From positions 17,219,501 to 17,283,500 of the forward strand of contig NC_088355.1 in assembly GCF_036884655.1 (NCBI RefSeq): 64,000 nt of DNA. The letters are read 5' to 3'. The stretch's first letter is position 1. Every line of letters begins with the position of its first letter. This DNA is from Musa acuminata AAA Group (taxonomy: Eukaryota; Streptophyta; Magnoliopsida; Zingiberales; Musaceae). The translations under genes and the position numbers were made by a program. Positions 1 to 11,654 of the stretch are shown piece by piece. The notes beneath the pieces are model-generated. The model was given only the letters and a program-made list of their open reading frames with translations, had not been told where the DNA came from and did no database searches.

Positions 1-1044
1 AGCAAAATGACCACATCTACCACAAAAATTACACTTAATTTTATGAATAACATACAATGTGGGTCCTTCGACAAATATAGTTGGCTTTTGTTAAGTGTTA
101 TTCACAAAATCAATTTCTTTCTTTTTACGTATATTATATTTATTAGCAAGAATCATGTTTAATGATTTGGTACTAATTTTAAATTTTTTTAATATTTGTT
201 GTAATAACAAAATTTTCTTTTTGTATGAATCTAATTCTTCACATTGAATACAAGAGGTTAACATACAATTATCATGCTCATTTTTTAATTTTTCAAATTT
301 ACTAGAGAGAGAAGCATGATCCTTTTTTAACAATTTATATTTTTTACTAACTAATTAAATTCATCACATAAATTATTGAATGCATCAAGTAATTCATTGT
401 AAGGTAAAGACATTTCGGGTGAGTCACATACATCATCGTCGAAAGCCAGTAAAGCGTAGTTCGCTGCCTCGCCTTTATTAGTTTGCTCATCATCTTCGAA
501 TACACTTGATTCGTCCCAAGTCATAATGAATGCTTTCTTCTTTTGATGTATGAATATTTTCTTCTTCAGTTGTAGATATTCGCTTTTGAAGTGCCCCAGC
601 CTTTTGCATTCATAGCAAGTTATTGTATCATTTTTAAGTTCATATTTATTCTTAGTTTCTTATTTTATAATTTTTTTAAATTTTCTTATGAGGAGTTTAA
701 AGTCATCATCATCACTTGAGCTTTCGCTCGAGTGGTGTTCTTTTGTTCTAAGTGTTAAATCCTTCTTGTTCTTTGGAAGATTATTCTTATGTTCATTATA
801 TGTTATACAAGTCATTTCACAGGTCATTAATGACCCTATGAGTTCTTTAAGAGGAAAATAGTTCAAATACTTTGCTTCTTGAATAGTAGTTACTTTTGGA
901 TCTCAATTTTTAGGAAGAGATCGTAAAATTTTATTAACAAGTTCAAGATTTGAAAAACTTTTACTAAGTGCTTTCAAACCATTGATGACATTCATAAAAT
1001 AAGTGTACATGTCACAAATGGTTTTGTTTTATTTTATTCGAAAC
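1..1044 (-). pseudogene. Element K: Sirevirus gag remnant (C-terminal two thirds)
   Basis: Read on the minus strand this is the middle and end of a Ty1/copia Gag, the capsid and nucleocapsid precursor. It matches the intact gag at 42308-43891 piece by piece: a motif like ELIGSLMT near 840, LPKNKKDL near 770, an acidic serine-rich stretch near 710, a knuckle-like CYECKRLGHFKSE near 600, a coiled-coil-like segment (91-333), and a second cysteine cluster CNFCGRCGH near 20-45. Several stops and frameshifts break it. Its N-terminal part is separated by the LTR that starts at 1045. The gag stop and the pol region lie beyond the window start. Confidence 0.8.
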
Positions 1045-2410
1045 TATTAGGATTAAGAACAGCACTAAGAGGGCGGGGGGGTGAATTAGTGTAGCAAATA
1101 AAAATGATAAATTTAATCAATTTCAAAAAATTTCGTACGATGAAACTCTTAGTTCGACGAAAACCGTATTGAAATGTCGTTCGACTCGAATAAGTTTATA
1201 AGTGACTAGAGAAGAGGGGATTGGATAGTTTACAATAAAGTAAAGTGAAATGCAGCAAAAGTAAAGTATGCACCAAGAAAAGAACACGCCAATTTTATAG
1301 TGGTTTAGTCGTTTGACCTACGTCCACTCCCGATTCGTCCTCCATCGAGATCACCGACATCCACTAATGGTCTTCCTTCAATAGGCGAAGACCAACTATC
1401 TCTTTACAGTGGTTTCTCCTTTTCACGGGTTTAGGAGACAACCCTTATAAGCCTCACACCTCTTTTTGAATGATTGCAAAACTAAAGAGAGAGAGGAGGT
1501 AGACTCTTTGCACTTTTATAACACTTTTATACCCCAACACTTAAAAAAATTTTCACACTTTGATTACCCTTTCATGCAGAAAAGGTGCGATATTTATAGG
1601 CCCAAATGACTTCAAAATTGGAGCCAAAAAGTATCTCATCCCAAGTTTCTGGGGTACTGGCGGTACCACCGCCTACAGCACTAACACTAGGTGGCACCAC
1701 CGCCTAGTCTGATAGTACTATTGCCTGACAGAGCCTCGGAGACTGAGCTCTAGTGGTACCATCGCCTGATAGGGTGGTACCATTGCTTGGTAGTAATAAC
1801 TACCGGTAGTACCACCACCTAGTTTAGGCGATACCACCACCCAAGCCTCTTTGAGACTGATCTCTAGGTGGTTCCACCACCCCAGTCTAGCGGTGCCACC
1901 CCTAAACAGGGTTCAGCAACTTGGTTTGGCCTTAAATCCAGCCCAAACCAATCCAATTACGGGTTTAGTTGGCCCTTAACATGTTTAATAGGATTACCTC
2001 CTAAATATAAGCCTAATTATGTGCTAACTATAATTTTTAAGGCATACACTAAACAAAACAAGTATAGTAAGTCTAGGTTTCTTTCGTTGAGTTTCTGGCG
2101 ATCTTTGGCGGACTTTCGACGATCTCTCAGCAATCTTCCAATGGACTCCCGGCAAGCTCCTGGACTTCATGATGATCTTCTTAGTGAGTTCTGATGAGCT
2201 TCTTGGCCAATTCCGACAGCACTTCTGATGAACCTCCAAACTCCTGATGAACTCTCGAACTCCCAACGAATTCTCGATCTTGACTCTGGCACTTTATTTT
2301 GCTTTATGCCTTGATCGCTATCGTAGTTAATCATACACATTTTTCTCAACATATAGATTAGATTGAATAATCTACCAATTAATTTCATCATCAAAATCCG
2401 AGATACAATA
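1045..2410 (-). repeat. 3' LTR of element L
   Basis: A 1366 bp LTR. The plus-strand reading starts TATTAGGATTAAG and ends GATACAATA, one transition at each terminus away from the TGTTAGG...CAACA ends of the other LTRs here. It contains the TATA box (TATAAATA, minus strand, 1591-1598), clusters of GGTGGTACCACC-like palindromes upstream of it (about 1640-1900), and a G-rich run near its end (1070-1081). The adjacent polypurine tract shows that this is the 3' LTR. Its length resembles the LTRs of element D. Confidence 0.8.
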
Positions 2411-3557
2411 ATCTCCCTCTTTTTTATGATGACAATCAATTGATGACGGAGTTAACCTTAACTCCCCCTATCTACATGTCATACTTGAGAAAAGACACTC
2501 TTGAATTCAAGGCCTTTTGAATTCAAGCATCAAATCGATAAGTTATATGCATTTAACTTATTGACATGCATATAATGATACTAATCATGATTTATCATTT
2601 CAAAATACGATACCACATATTTATCACAATAAAAATGATGTTAAGGCATGACATACATTTTCAAGTCCAATATTGAATAATGATAGACAATCATCATTTT
2701 GAAGTATGATACTAATTTCAAATATGAAATTTAGCAAGATTCAAATTTCAAGCTTGATAAAAGATAACAATTCATCAATCCGAGGCATGATTCCAATTGT
2801 AAATACAAAATTAAGCATGATAAGTACGATACCTCATCATAATGATATGAAATCAAGCATGATTTTAAGAATGAAATATTTTTAAGTATCCATGTCATAT
2901 TATGATGTGTTTCAAGCATTCATGATACATTTCAAGTATCTACATACGGTGCATATGACATTTTGATATTTCTCAAATATCTGTGATGCATTTGACAATA
3001 TCGATTATATTTCAAGCATTTACGATATGATACATTTTACACATTATTTCAAACATTCATAATGCCAATTTGTCATCAATTTACCATATTTCTCCCCCTT
3101 TGTCATCAACAAAAAAGAAATGGGCAATCGTCTCAAGCAAAATTTGACTTATTATGATAGGATTCTTCTTGAAAGGAAAAGAGAAGGAAAGATTCATGAA
3201 TAGTGCATTTATTAAGAAGAATCAAAATATTGAAAGTTCATGAATATCCATCAATAAAATCCGTTTATCATTAAAAATTCATAAGAGTGAAATCCATGAG
3301 AGATGTATTTGTCAATAAAATCCATGAGTGAAGGGACTAAGTGTATCAAAAATTATTAAGTGATGGAGCAAGGGTATGAAGTAAATTTGATACCAAGTAA
3401 ATTGAAATTTTGGATTTCATGAAAGCTTTATTTATGAAATAAAATAAATTCATGAAAGCTTTATTTACAAAAAATCGAGAAAGTTCGGAAAAGATATACA
3501 ACAAGCTCATGCATTCGGATAGTTTAACATCCTTGACTCTCTTCTAATGAACTCAAA
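2411..3557 (-). other. Element L 3' untranslated region with polypurine tracts
   Basis: AT-rich, non-coding on both strands. On the minus strand it carries the true polypurine tract next to the LTR (2411-2440) and an auxiliary copy of the Sirevirus motif GATGACAAAGGGGGAGA (3091-3116). The remainder is degenerate sequence rich in ATGATA- and CATTTCAAG-like words. Corresponding 3' regions occur in elements A, B and D. Confidence 0.65.
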
Positions 3558-4163
3558 TTATTCTTCATTTAAAGGTTTTGTAAAGATATTGGCTAATTGA
3601 TGTTTTGTATTAATAAACTCTAAAGATATATTATGGTTATTAACATGATCTCTTATAAAATGATACCTAATATCAATATGTTTAGTTCTAGAGTATTGAA
3701 TAGGATTTTTTGTTAAACATAATGCACTTGTGTTATCATATTTTATGGGAATATTCTTAAGGTGAATTCTATAATCTTCTAATGTATTTTTCATCCATAC
3801 AACTTGTGCACAACATGCACCAGTGGCTATATACTCAGCTTTGATTGTAGATAATGCAACCGAGATTTGTTTCTTGGAAGACCAAGTGACAAGTGCATGA
3901 CCTAAGAATTGACATGTTCCAGATATGTTTTTTCTATCTTCTCTATATCCAGCAAAATCCGCATCAGCATAAGTAATTAATTCAAAGTTTTCGGATTTTA
4001 GATACCACAATCCTAGATTAGGGGTTCCTTTAAGATATCTAAGAATTCTTTTAATAGCTTTAAGATGAGATAGTTTAGGATTAGACTGAAATCTAGCACA
4101 AAGTCCTATACTAAACATGATGTCCGGTTTAGTTGCGCTGAGGTATAGTAAACTACCTATCAT
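3558..4163 (-). pseudogene. Element L pol remnant: end of RT and RNase H
   Basis: An open frame of 201 codons matching the C-terminal fifth of a copia Pol, which degrades the RNA strand of the RNA/DNA hybrid. It begins at [16 protein letters not shown] and continues with YADADFAGY (the first catalytic Asp), a serine-rich [31 protein letters not shown] (Lys where the intact copy at 39257-42307 has Glu, so a catalytic acid is lost), [29 protein letters not shown] and LANIFTKPL. The frame stops about 20 codons before the usual Pol end. The upstream part is cut at the 4163 junction. Confidence 0.85.
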
Positions 4164-6038
4164 GCCACGAATGTTAGTTCGTCTTTTTGTACCCCCTTCT
4201 TCAATTGCAATGCCGATATGTTTTGGGGCTTCTTGGTTCCTCTCCGAGAGACGGGAACCACACAGGGGTCGTCACCTCCCATCATACATAGGGAGTTCAA
4301 GAACGGCACTGGCACCAACTTCGCCGTGTGCATAAACTCCATTCCAAGAATCACTTGGAAGTTATCCAATGGCACGGCTATCATGTTGATGGGAACTCCC
4401 TTCGCCAACCCGGAGATTCGCCTAGCCTCCGAGTTCACCGCCTTCATTCGGCTTGGGCTCTTCTCCAAGATCAACCCAAGTCGCTATGCTTCTCGATCGG
4501 CTATGAAGTTGTGGGTAGCGCCCGTGTCCACCATTACATGGGTCGTTTGGCCAGTTAGCTTGATGTCCACATACATCAGCTCACTACCTCCTGCTTTTTG
4601 TAACTTTGTCTTCATGTTCTCCCCTATTTGACCCCGCATAGCATTCAACAAATGTATTGCTCCCATTCGGGGTCCTTGCGACTCCTTGTCGTCGCTGCTG
4701 GATTCAGAACTGCTCGAACTAAGAGTAACAGCTTTGCCCTTGTCCGATCGGGGGGGGTGGATGGAAGCCGTCAAAGCATTGAGTGCCTATTTTTGTTGGC
4801 ACTCCCTCACCACGTGCGGTCCTCTGCACAAGAAACATCCTCCAAGTTTTGAGGCCTTGCCTTTCGGGTTCGGCCCTTTGTGGGAACTCTTCTTCTTTTG
4901 CTCGCCCCCGAGCTCCTTCCCTCAAGAATGTTTTGGAGGGCGATTGCCTGAAGATTGTTTCCTTCTTGCTGGGTCTTCAGAGGAAACAAAGTCGGTGAGC
5001 CTTTCTGCAACAGCAATTGCCCCGACCACATCGGTAACATTCCTTCGATTTAGCTCCTATTGAGCCCATGGTTTCAAACCATCGAGGAAGCTGAACAACT
5101 TGTCCTTCTCGGACATGTCCTGTATGTCCAGCATTAGTACAGAAAATTGTTTCACATAGTCTCGGATGGTGGTACTTTGGCGGAGTTGTCTCAACTTCCT
5201 TCTTGCGACGAACTCTGTGTTCTCCAGTAGGAATTGAGTTCTCAACTCCCGCTTCAAGTCCTCCCATGTGTCGACTCGACACCGACCTTATTGGATCTCC
5301 TCCCAACAGGTTCGCCACTAAAGTTTCGCATCTCCATTCAGATACATTGTTGCTATAGAAACTTTGGTATCTTCAGAATCGGGCCTCGTAGCTCAGAAGT
5401 ATTGTTCCATGTCGAACAGAAAGTTCTCGAGCTCTTTGGTATCTCTGGCCCCTCCATATCCATAAGGCTCAGGTGCCCTCAAATTTTGTGGCGGTGCAAC
5501 ACGGGTGTTGCTTCCTCCCGCATTTAGTGTTCTTGTGAGCATGGCCACCTTAGCAGTGAGTTTCGCCACAACATCCTGTAAGTGTTGCACGGAGTCTTTG
5601 GTGTCATCAGATAGTCGGTCGACTAGGGCCTCGACCTTGTCGATCCTGGACTCTGCTTCCCCTTGCGAGCTCTCTACCCCAACAAGCCTTTGTTGGCCAT
5701 GGTAGAGTTCCTCCATGCTCGCTTCAAGAACATCCAAGCGGGTTTCCGCCGTTGTGAGTCTCTCCTTGTGACTCTTTTTCCCAGTTAGCGCTCCAGATTG
5801 CGCTTCCTCCACTCGCGGAGAGTAGCCAACTTCTCGCTCATCATGTTCGCTGCTGTGCTCCTCCTGAGTGGCTCCAACAGCATGAGAACGAGTGTGCACA
5901 TGCAACCCACTTGTGGCTGCTTGGGGCAAGGGTCTGGCTTACCCCGTCTTGCTTGATTCGCCATGATGCTTTGCCATGGCGAAGTTGCGAAGTTCATTCG
6001 CTGCTCACTCGAAGTGCTTGCCCGCTCTGATACCACAA
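4163..6038 (-). pseudogene. Chromovirus G1: gag and protease remnant
   Basis: Ty3/gypsy Gag and the start of Pol on the minus strand. The start ATG is at 5977-5975, just inside the primer site. Visible parts: a coiled-coil-like segment with ETRLDVLEASMEEL (about 5750-5700), the capsid region around RRKLRQLRQSTTIRDYVKQF (about 5210-5150), a serine-rich linker, and the aspartic protease site VDTGATHNFIADREA (about 4530-4487). The remainder stops at TFVA at the 4163 junction, so RT, RNase H, integrase and chromodomain are gone. Stops interrupt it at 5393-5395, 5318-5320, 5288-5290 and 4484-4486, all at the same codons as in G2 (25984-30827). An extra early TAA follows about 12 codons after the start. 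Confidence 0.85.
6024..6035 (-). promoter_or_regulatory. G1 primer-binding site
   Basis: Reads TGGTATCAGAGC on the minus strand, three bases inside the LTR end. It is complementary to the 3' end of initiator Met-tRNA, the usual primer for minus-strand DNA synthesis in this group. Confidence 0.85.
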
Positions 6039-6535
6039 TGTCACGGCCTTAGCTGGAATTGCCTAAGGCATGAGGCACCCTTGCGGCCAAAGACGCGAAC
6101 TTAGCTTGCGTTGCCTAAGTCACGAGTCACCCTTATGTCAAAGACGTGAACTTAGCTTGCGTTGCCTAAGTCACGCTCCGCCCTTGCGATATTACTTCGC
6201 AAGGATTAGCCCACTTGTAACCTTTCGCAAGTCCCAAAGGACCTATAAAAAGAGAAAGTTGATTAGTTCGAAAGAACGAGCGACGGATAAGTCCCGACGT
6301 CTTGCGAAAAGGGGAAGCTTTATAAGCAATTCAGCGAGCACCTTACATGCACAAGAGAAAAGAAGGAGAGGGGGAAAACAAGGGCTTTAGAAGGTTAAAC
6401 GAACAGCTGCAAGCCCACAAACAGCCGCTCACCTGGTCCCGGGCACGACAACAAGTTCCCGTCAAGGCAACGTGCGAACTTACGAAAGAGTGTTCAACGC
6501 CCGGTATATATCTGAAGCCCCATCCAGCCCTGTGC
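6039..6535 (-). repeat. G1 5' LTR, part 1 (R/U5 side)
   Basis: Minus-strand LTR of chromovirus G1, matching the 782 bp LTRs of G2. It begins (plus reading) TGTCACGGCC next to the primer site and runs to 6535, where element F interrupts it inside the promoter region. The last five bases, TGTGC, are the F target site. The LTR resumes at 15187; without the duplicated target it totals about 795 bp. Confidence 0.9.
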
Positions 6536-9036
6536 TGTTAGGATCGAGAGCACTAAGAGGGGGGGGGGGGTGAATTAGTGCAGCGGAAATCTTACAGCAA
6601 TTTAAAAGCTAAAGCTGCGTTCGTCCGAAAAAAAAATGATTTCGATATAAAAGCAGAATCACAGTGCAGTTTGAGTCTAAGCGCAGTTTTGCGTCTAAGC
6701 GCAGTTTGCGTCTAAACACAATTTGCGTCTAAGCGCAGTTTGCGTCTAAGCACAGTTTGCGTCTAAGCGCAGTTTGCGTCTAAACTCAGTTTTACGTCCA
6801 AACGCAGTTTTACGTCTAAACGCAGTTTTACGTCTAAACGCAGTTTTGCGTCTAAACGCAGTTTTACGTCTAAACGCAATTTTACGTCTAAACGCAGTTT
6901 TACGTCTAAACGCAGTTTTGCGTCTAAACACAGTTTTACGTCTAAACGTAATTTTACGTCTAAATGTAGTTTTGCGTCTAAAAGCAGTTTTGAACCTTGA
7001 AAAGCGTTTTACGTAGAAAGCAATTTGCAGTTATAAATGGAATCCGAATGTAAGCGTAAACTGCAGTGTGAAGATCGTACGAAAACACGATTTACGTTTG
7101 AATGCAGATTCTGAAAGATCAGAGCTTAGAAACTCGTTCGTAAAGGCGCAGAGGGCAGTAGCAATGTAGGAGGTTTGCAGTAATGATAAAGTGCTCAAGG
7201 TAAAAGCAAACCAGAGATTTAGAGTGGTTCGGTCAGTCTTGACCTACTCCACTTTTGGCTTCCTCCTCCGACGAGGTCACCGACGTCAACTAGCTGCCTT
7301 CCTTCAATGGGCGAAGGCTAACTGCCCTTTTACAGTTTCTCTCCTTTTGACAGGCTTAGGAGACAACCTTTACAGATCCTTTCTCTCCTCTCTTTACAAC
7401 TCAAGACTTAAAGAACAGAAGGAGGAGAACTTTAGGACTTTACACAAATTTGAGCTCTTAGAATCACTGAAAAGATCAAGAATTCGGTGTGGATCTATTA
7501 TCAATTCAGTGTTGAATGGGTGGGGTATTTATAGGCCCCAACCCAATTCAAATTTGGAGCTCAAAACGATCAAATCCCGGAATTCCGGGATCAGGCGGTT
7601 GCACCTCTTGACTGGAGAGGTGGCACCGCCTGGCAGAGCTCGAAGACTGAGCTCAGGCGATTGCACCTCTCTGCCAGAGCTCGAAGACTGAGCTCAGTGG
7701 CTGCATCGCCTGGCAGAGCTCGAAGTCTGAGCTCGGTGGTTGCATCACCTGGCAGAGCTCGAAACTGAGCTCAGGCTGATGCACCTCTCTGCCAGAGGTG
7801 GTTGCACCTCTCTGCCAGAGCTCGAAGACCGAGCTCAGGCGATGCATCTCCTGTCCAAAGAGGTTGCACCTCTTTGCCTAGAGCTCGAAGACCGAGCTCG
7901 GTGGTTGCACCTCTTGGCAGAGCTCGAAACTTGAGCTCTGGCGGTGCTACCTCTTGACAGAGGAGGTTGCACCGCCCAGTCTCGCTTGGAGACTGAGCCC
8001 TGGGCGGTTGCACCTCTTGGCTGGGGCGGTTGCACCGCCCAATCTCGCTGGGAGACATAGCCTGGGCGGTTGCACCTCTTAGCTGGGGCGGTTGCACCTC
8101 TTTCACTATTCCAGCTCACTTGGTTTGGCTCCAAACTTGGTCCAAACCAGTCCGAACTTGGGCCTAATTGGCCCCTACTTGGGTTATAGGATTAACACCT
8201 AATCCTAACCCTAATTAACATGCTAACTATGAATTTAAAGATATTTTCTAAGCTATTACAAAGTCCGCAAGTCAAGACTTCTTCTGGCGAGCTTCCGGCA
8301 AACTTCCGGCGGTCTTCCGATGAACTCTCGGAAACCATTCTGCGGACTCCCGGCAAGCTCCTAGACTTCACGATTTGATCTTAGCGAGTTTCAACGAGCT
8401 TCGTCGGCAAGCTCCGATCTTTCTCGGCGAGCTCCGTGAACTTCCAACGAACCTTCCGGCGAGCTTCCGAAAAACCCTTCGGCAAGCTCCCAACTCATTC
8501 TCGGCTAGTTCCGGTAGCATTCCCGACGAACCTTCGGACTTCCGTCGAACTCTCGAACTCGCAACAAATCCTTCGCGCTTGACTCCGATACTTTGTTTCG
8601 CTTTATGTCTTCATCGTTATCATAGTTAATCCTGCACAACAAAACAAAACTTCGATCGAGACAATTAATCCTAAGCAATTAACCAAGTTGTCCGACATGT
8701 CATTGGTCCCTCGACGCTTCGTCCGATTCTTCGGCGCATCGTCCTCTCCTGCAGCCTATTGCCCAATCGGCCAGTTGACTCCGCAACTCCGATATCCTTG
8801 GCACAATACCCGCTCTTCTTGGCCCGATGCCCGAGTTCACGGCCCGAAGCCTTCTGTCGATACGTCGACCGATCCACCGGCCCGACGTCCAATCTTCTGA
8901 CATGTTCCTTCGGCACAACATGATTTTCCTGCTTTAATTGTCTCATCCTGATCGAAGCATCCTGCGTCACTCAAAACGCAGATTAAATCATAAACATATA
9001 TCAAGTAGTTTCATCATCAAAATACGAGATTCAACA
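6536..9036 (-). repeat. 3' LTR of element F
   Basis: A 2501 bp LTR, TGTTAGGATCGAG to GATTCAACA in plus reading. In sense order it holds a U3 start like that of elements C and E (9036 to about 8660), then B-type sequence: GGCGGTTGCACC and GAGCTCGAAGACTGAGCTC repeats (8100-7600), TATA box (7526-7533), an 18-bp array (about 6990-6665) and a 12-base G run near the end. Compared with the 5' LTR it has one extra U3 repeat block of about 62 bp (within 8020-8090) and fewer 18-bp units; otherwise the two look near-identical. Confidence 0.9.
6665..6990 (-). repeat. 18-bp tandem array in F 3' LTR
   Basis: Consecutive variants of the 18-mer CGTCTAAACGCAGTTTTA (plus reading). The 5' end has a GCGTCTAAGCGCAGTTT variant and the 3' end drifts to more diverged units. 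It lies downstream of the TATA box in the element's sense, so it would be transcribed as part of the leader. Because 18 is a multiple of three it opens spurious reading frames on both strands. Confidence 0.85.
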
Positions 9037-9070
9037 ATCTCCCCCTTTTTGATGATGACAACCACTTGAT
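9001..9070 (-). promoter_or_regulatory. F polypurine tract and U3-edge hairpin
   Basis: The minus-strand tract AAAAAGGGGGAGAT ends exactly at the LTR start (9037/9036). It primes plus-strand DNA synthesis. It lies inside an inverted repeat: arm ATCAAGTGGTT plus TCATCATC on the internal side, and GATGATGAAACTACTTGAT on the LTR side, with an inner stem GAGAT/ATCTC around TGTTGA. Confidence 0.8.
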
Positions 9071-11654
9071 GACGAAGTTAAACTTAACTCCCGGAGTTTA
9101 AGCAAACTCCCCCTATCAATATGCCATATTGATAGAACCTTGAATTCAAACTGAATTCAAGTCATTGCAATATTCATCATGAATACTTGCAATAAGTCAA
9201 CATGAACATATGCATAAACTTATGCATCACATGTCATGTCATCAACATACTTTCATCAACATACTTCTCCCCCTTTGTCATCAACAAAAAGGAGAAGTAT
9301 CACAATCAAGTGTTTGTGATATTGATTCAACTCATTGCATGAAAAACATAGTATCAAGTTTTATCATCATGCAATCTTGGAGCTAGAAGATTTAGCAAGT
9401 GTTATATCATGCTTAGAACATTCATGCTATCAAGTTTTAGATATTCAAGTTTTATAACATATAAGATAGCACTTTTGGTAATGTTCAAGATAGCAAGTTC
9501 TATATCATGCAAGCTAGCAAATTAGAGATGTTCAAGAAGGCAACTCTTGCTTTTTGAAAATTTTGCTCACTTTGCTAGATGCGCAAGTTAGCATTTTTGC
9601 CTCTTGAGATAGGCAAGATAGCATATTTGCTTCTTTTGAGATAGCAACTTTTTGCTTCTCTTTAGACCAACAAGCTAGCAATTTTTACGATATACAAGTT
9701 TCACAACATATAAGCTAGCAAAAATTTCGAAAGCAAATGCAAGATAGCTTTCTTGTGTAAGCTCATGATTCTTGCTTCCTATTGCAATGTGCAAATTGCA
9801 AGTTTTGCTTCTTGAGATATTCAAGATAGTGATGTTCAAGAAGACAATTTTTCTTCTTGAAATAAGCAAGTTAGCAATCTTTGCTTCTTAAAATAGGTAA
9901 GCTAGCAATCAAGTTTTTGCATCTTCTTGACTTGTACAAGCTAACTATCTCCCCCTTTGTCATTGTAAAAAAAAGAAAGAGAGAATACAGTTTTGTAGTT
10001 CTCTTTTCCTTTTACAACGATTTCAAAATCATGATAAATGATGAATAATCAAGTTATGAATGTCAAGATAATTTTTCATCATGAATATTTTATCATTGCA
10101 TGCATCATTATCATAAATTGAGGTATTACATGCATGATATCATATCACCATTCATAATTACATTAATGTTTCATATCATAATGGTATCAATTTTGTCAAA
10201 TTATATCCTACCATGCATGATCAAAACTTCTCCCCATTTTATCATTGAAAACAAGAAGAAAGTAGGGGGTAGAGCATAAAAGTGTTAAATATTTCAATCA
10301 TTTCAAGGCATTTACATCATAGATCAAGTCATGTTTTTTGATTCATCATAAAGCAAGTTAGTTTTCAATCATCACATAAGGCATTTAAGGAATTTTTGAA
10401 ACATAGGAGAATGATTAATTTAAGCATACAATGTTTCAATCCAATTCAAGTCATGAATATCAATGCTTTCATATTGTGAGTATCAATTCATGAATACCAC
10501 AAGATATTATTTGTGACTTCAATTTTGCAAGATCAAGATTATGATTTAGATAAAACTTATTCAAATCAAATTATTAATTTGAAATTCATAATCTAGTCAT
10601 TAAAATTAATTTCGAGATTCACAAAATATCATGAAATCATTAATCTCGATCAAATGGGAAAAGCATTTTTTAAGAGATTCCTTTTCATCTAAGCATGCCT
10701 TAGTCTTTATATGCCAAATTAAGATAAGCATGAAAGTTCAAGACATAAGGTAAAGAAATCTTGTATTATGAAATATATGATATCAAGGCTCATGATTCAT
10801 TCGAAAAGATATAGTACAAAGAGCAACTTAAAACATTCTTATCAAGATCACATTTTAAAATATTCCAAGTTTCAAGATATCAATATGACACTTCATTGAA
10901 TTGCATTTCATTTGAAGAACTCCTTTTTTGATAAATGTAGGGAGCATAATGAACGATCTTGAGTTATAAAGAGCTCCATGTTATAATTACCAAGATCATG
11001 ATTTTAATAATTATTCTCTTTAGCAAAGAATCACAAAAGCACTTTATTTTTGCATAAGTAATCTCATTGTATTATGATTTATAAATTCTTTTTCTGCACA
11101 CGAATCATAGGAGATATGAATGTGAAACAAATCTTTGCAAGCAAAAACACTATCATTCATATTTCAAGATGGAGTTTATAAGCATGAATCATTTCATCAA
11201 ATCCATTTTAGAAAAATATTTTTCATAAGTGTATGAGAAAATCCGATTGTTAGAATACCAATTGTTAAGTGAATCCGAAAATGAAATTAACACTTTCATA
11301 TATTCAAACATGATTTTTGCTATAGATCTTGAAATTAAGTCAAGAAGATCAAACAAGCTCATGATCATGGATAACTTAAAATCACATGCATAAAATTGTT
11401 AATAACCATTTCATATTACATCTTTATGCATTACTTTAAATCAAACGTGATTTCATTCAACAATGTTAATCAAACATGATACACATTATTACTTCTTAAC
11501 CATGATCAAAATCATTTTGTTTGTTTATCATAAAATATGCAATATTATTTTCGAAATTATCAGCATGATCATAATTTTTGTATTTTTATTTTTAAACATG
11601 TAATTTTCAAGAAAATTAGTTCTAAACTAAAAAAGAAAATATATCATGAAAGCA
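9037..11654 (-). other. Element F non-coding spacer in place of pol
   Basis: 2.6 kb without a credible gene. On the minus strand, from gag downstream, it is AT-rich with many ATGATT/CATGAT words. It then has a zone (about 9940-9430) of loose repeats built from CTTGC, TTGCTAG, CAAGAAGCAA and CTCATCTC words. It ends with auxiliary polypurine motifs at 10227-10252, 9948-9970 and 9264-9290 and the 23-bp palindrome at 9113-9135. The spacers of elements C and E share these landmarks in the same order, so the spacer is a defined part of the family. Confidence 0.75.

Larger units (their letters stand above)
1045..4162 (-). mobile_element. Element L: truncated Sirevirus (3' half only)
   Basis: On the minus strand the order is RNase H (4163-3558), 3' UTR, polypurine tract (about 2440-2411) and 3' LTR (2410-1045). 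It was inserted in gag remnant K, with flank GTTTC in the sense direction. Everything upstream of the RNase H (5' LTR, gag, protease, integrase, RT) is missing, because at 4163 the sequence switches abruptly to chromovirus G1. No second TSD can therefore be checked. Confidence 0.75.

Noticed and set aside
4117..4852. Several plus-strand open frames over 4.1-6.0 kb
   Set aside because: Shadows of the minus-strand chromovirus gag/protease, which has recognisable domains.
6746..7016. Open frames encoding RLNAVLRLNAV or FRRKTAFRRKT repeats, here and in the other LTR arrays
   Set aside because: Artefacts of an 18-bp (six-codon) tandem array without stops, inside LTRs and open on both strands; no conserved start or gene context.
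8375..8970. Open frames on both strands around 8.4-9.0 kb and 14.5-15.1 kb
   Set aside because: They lie in the U3 of the two F LTRs and are duplicated only because the LTR is; no domain similarity.
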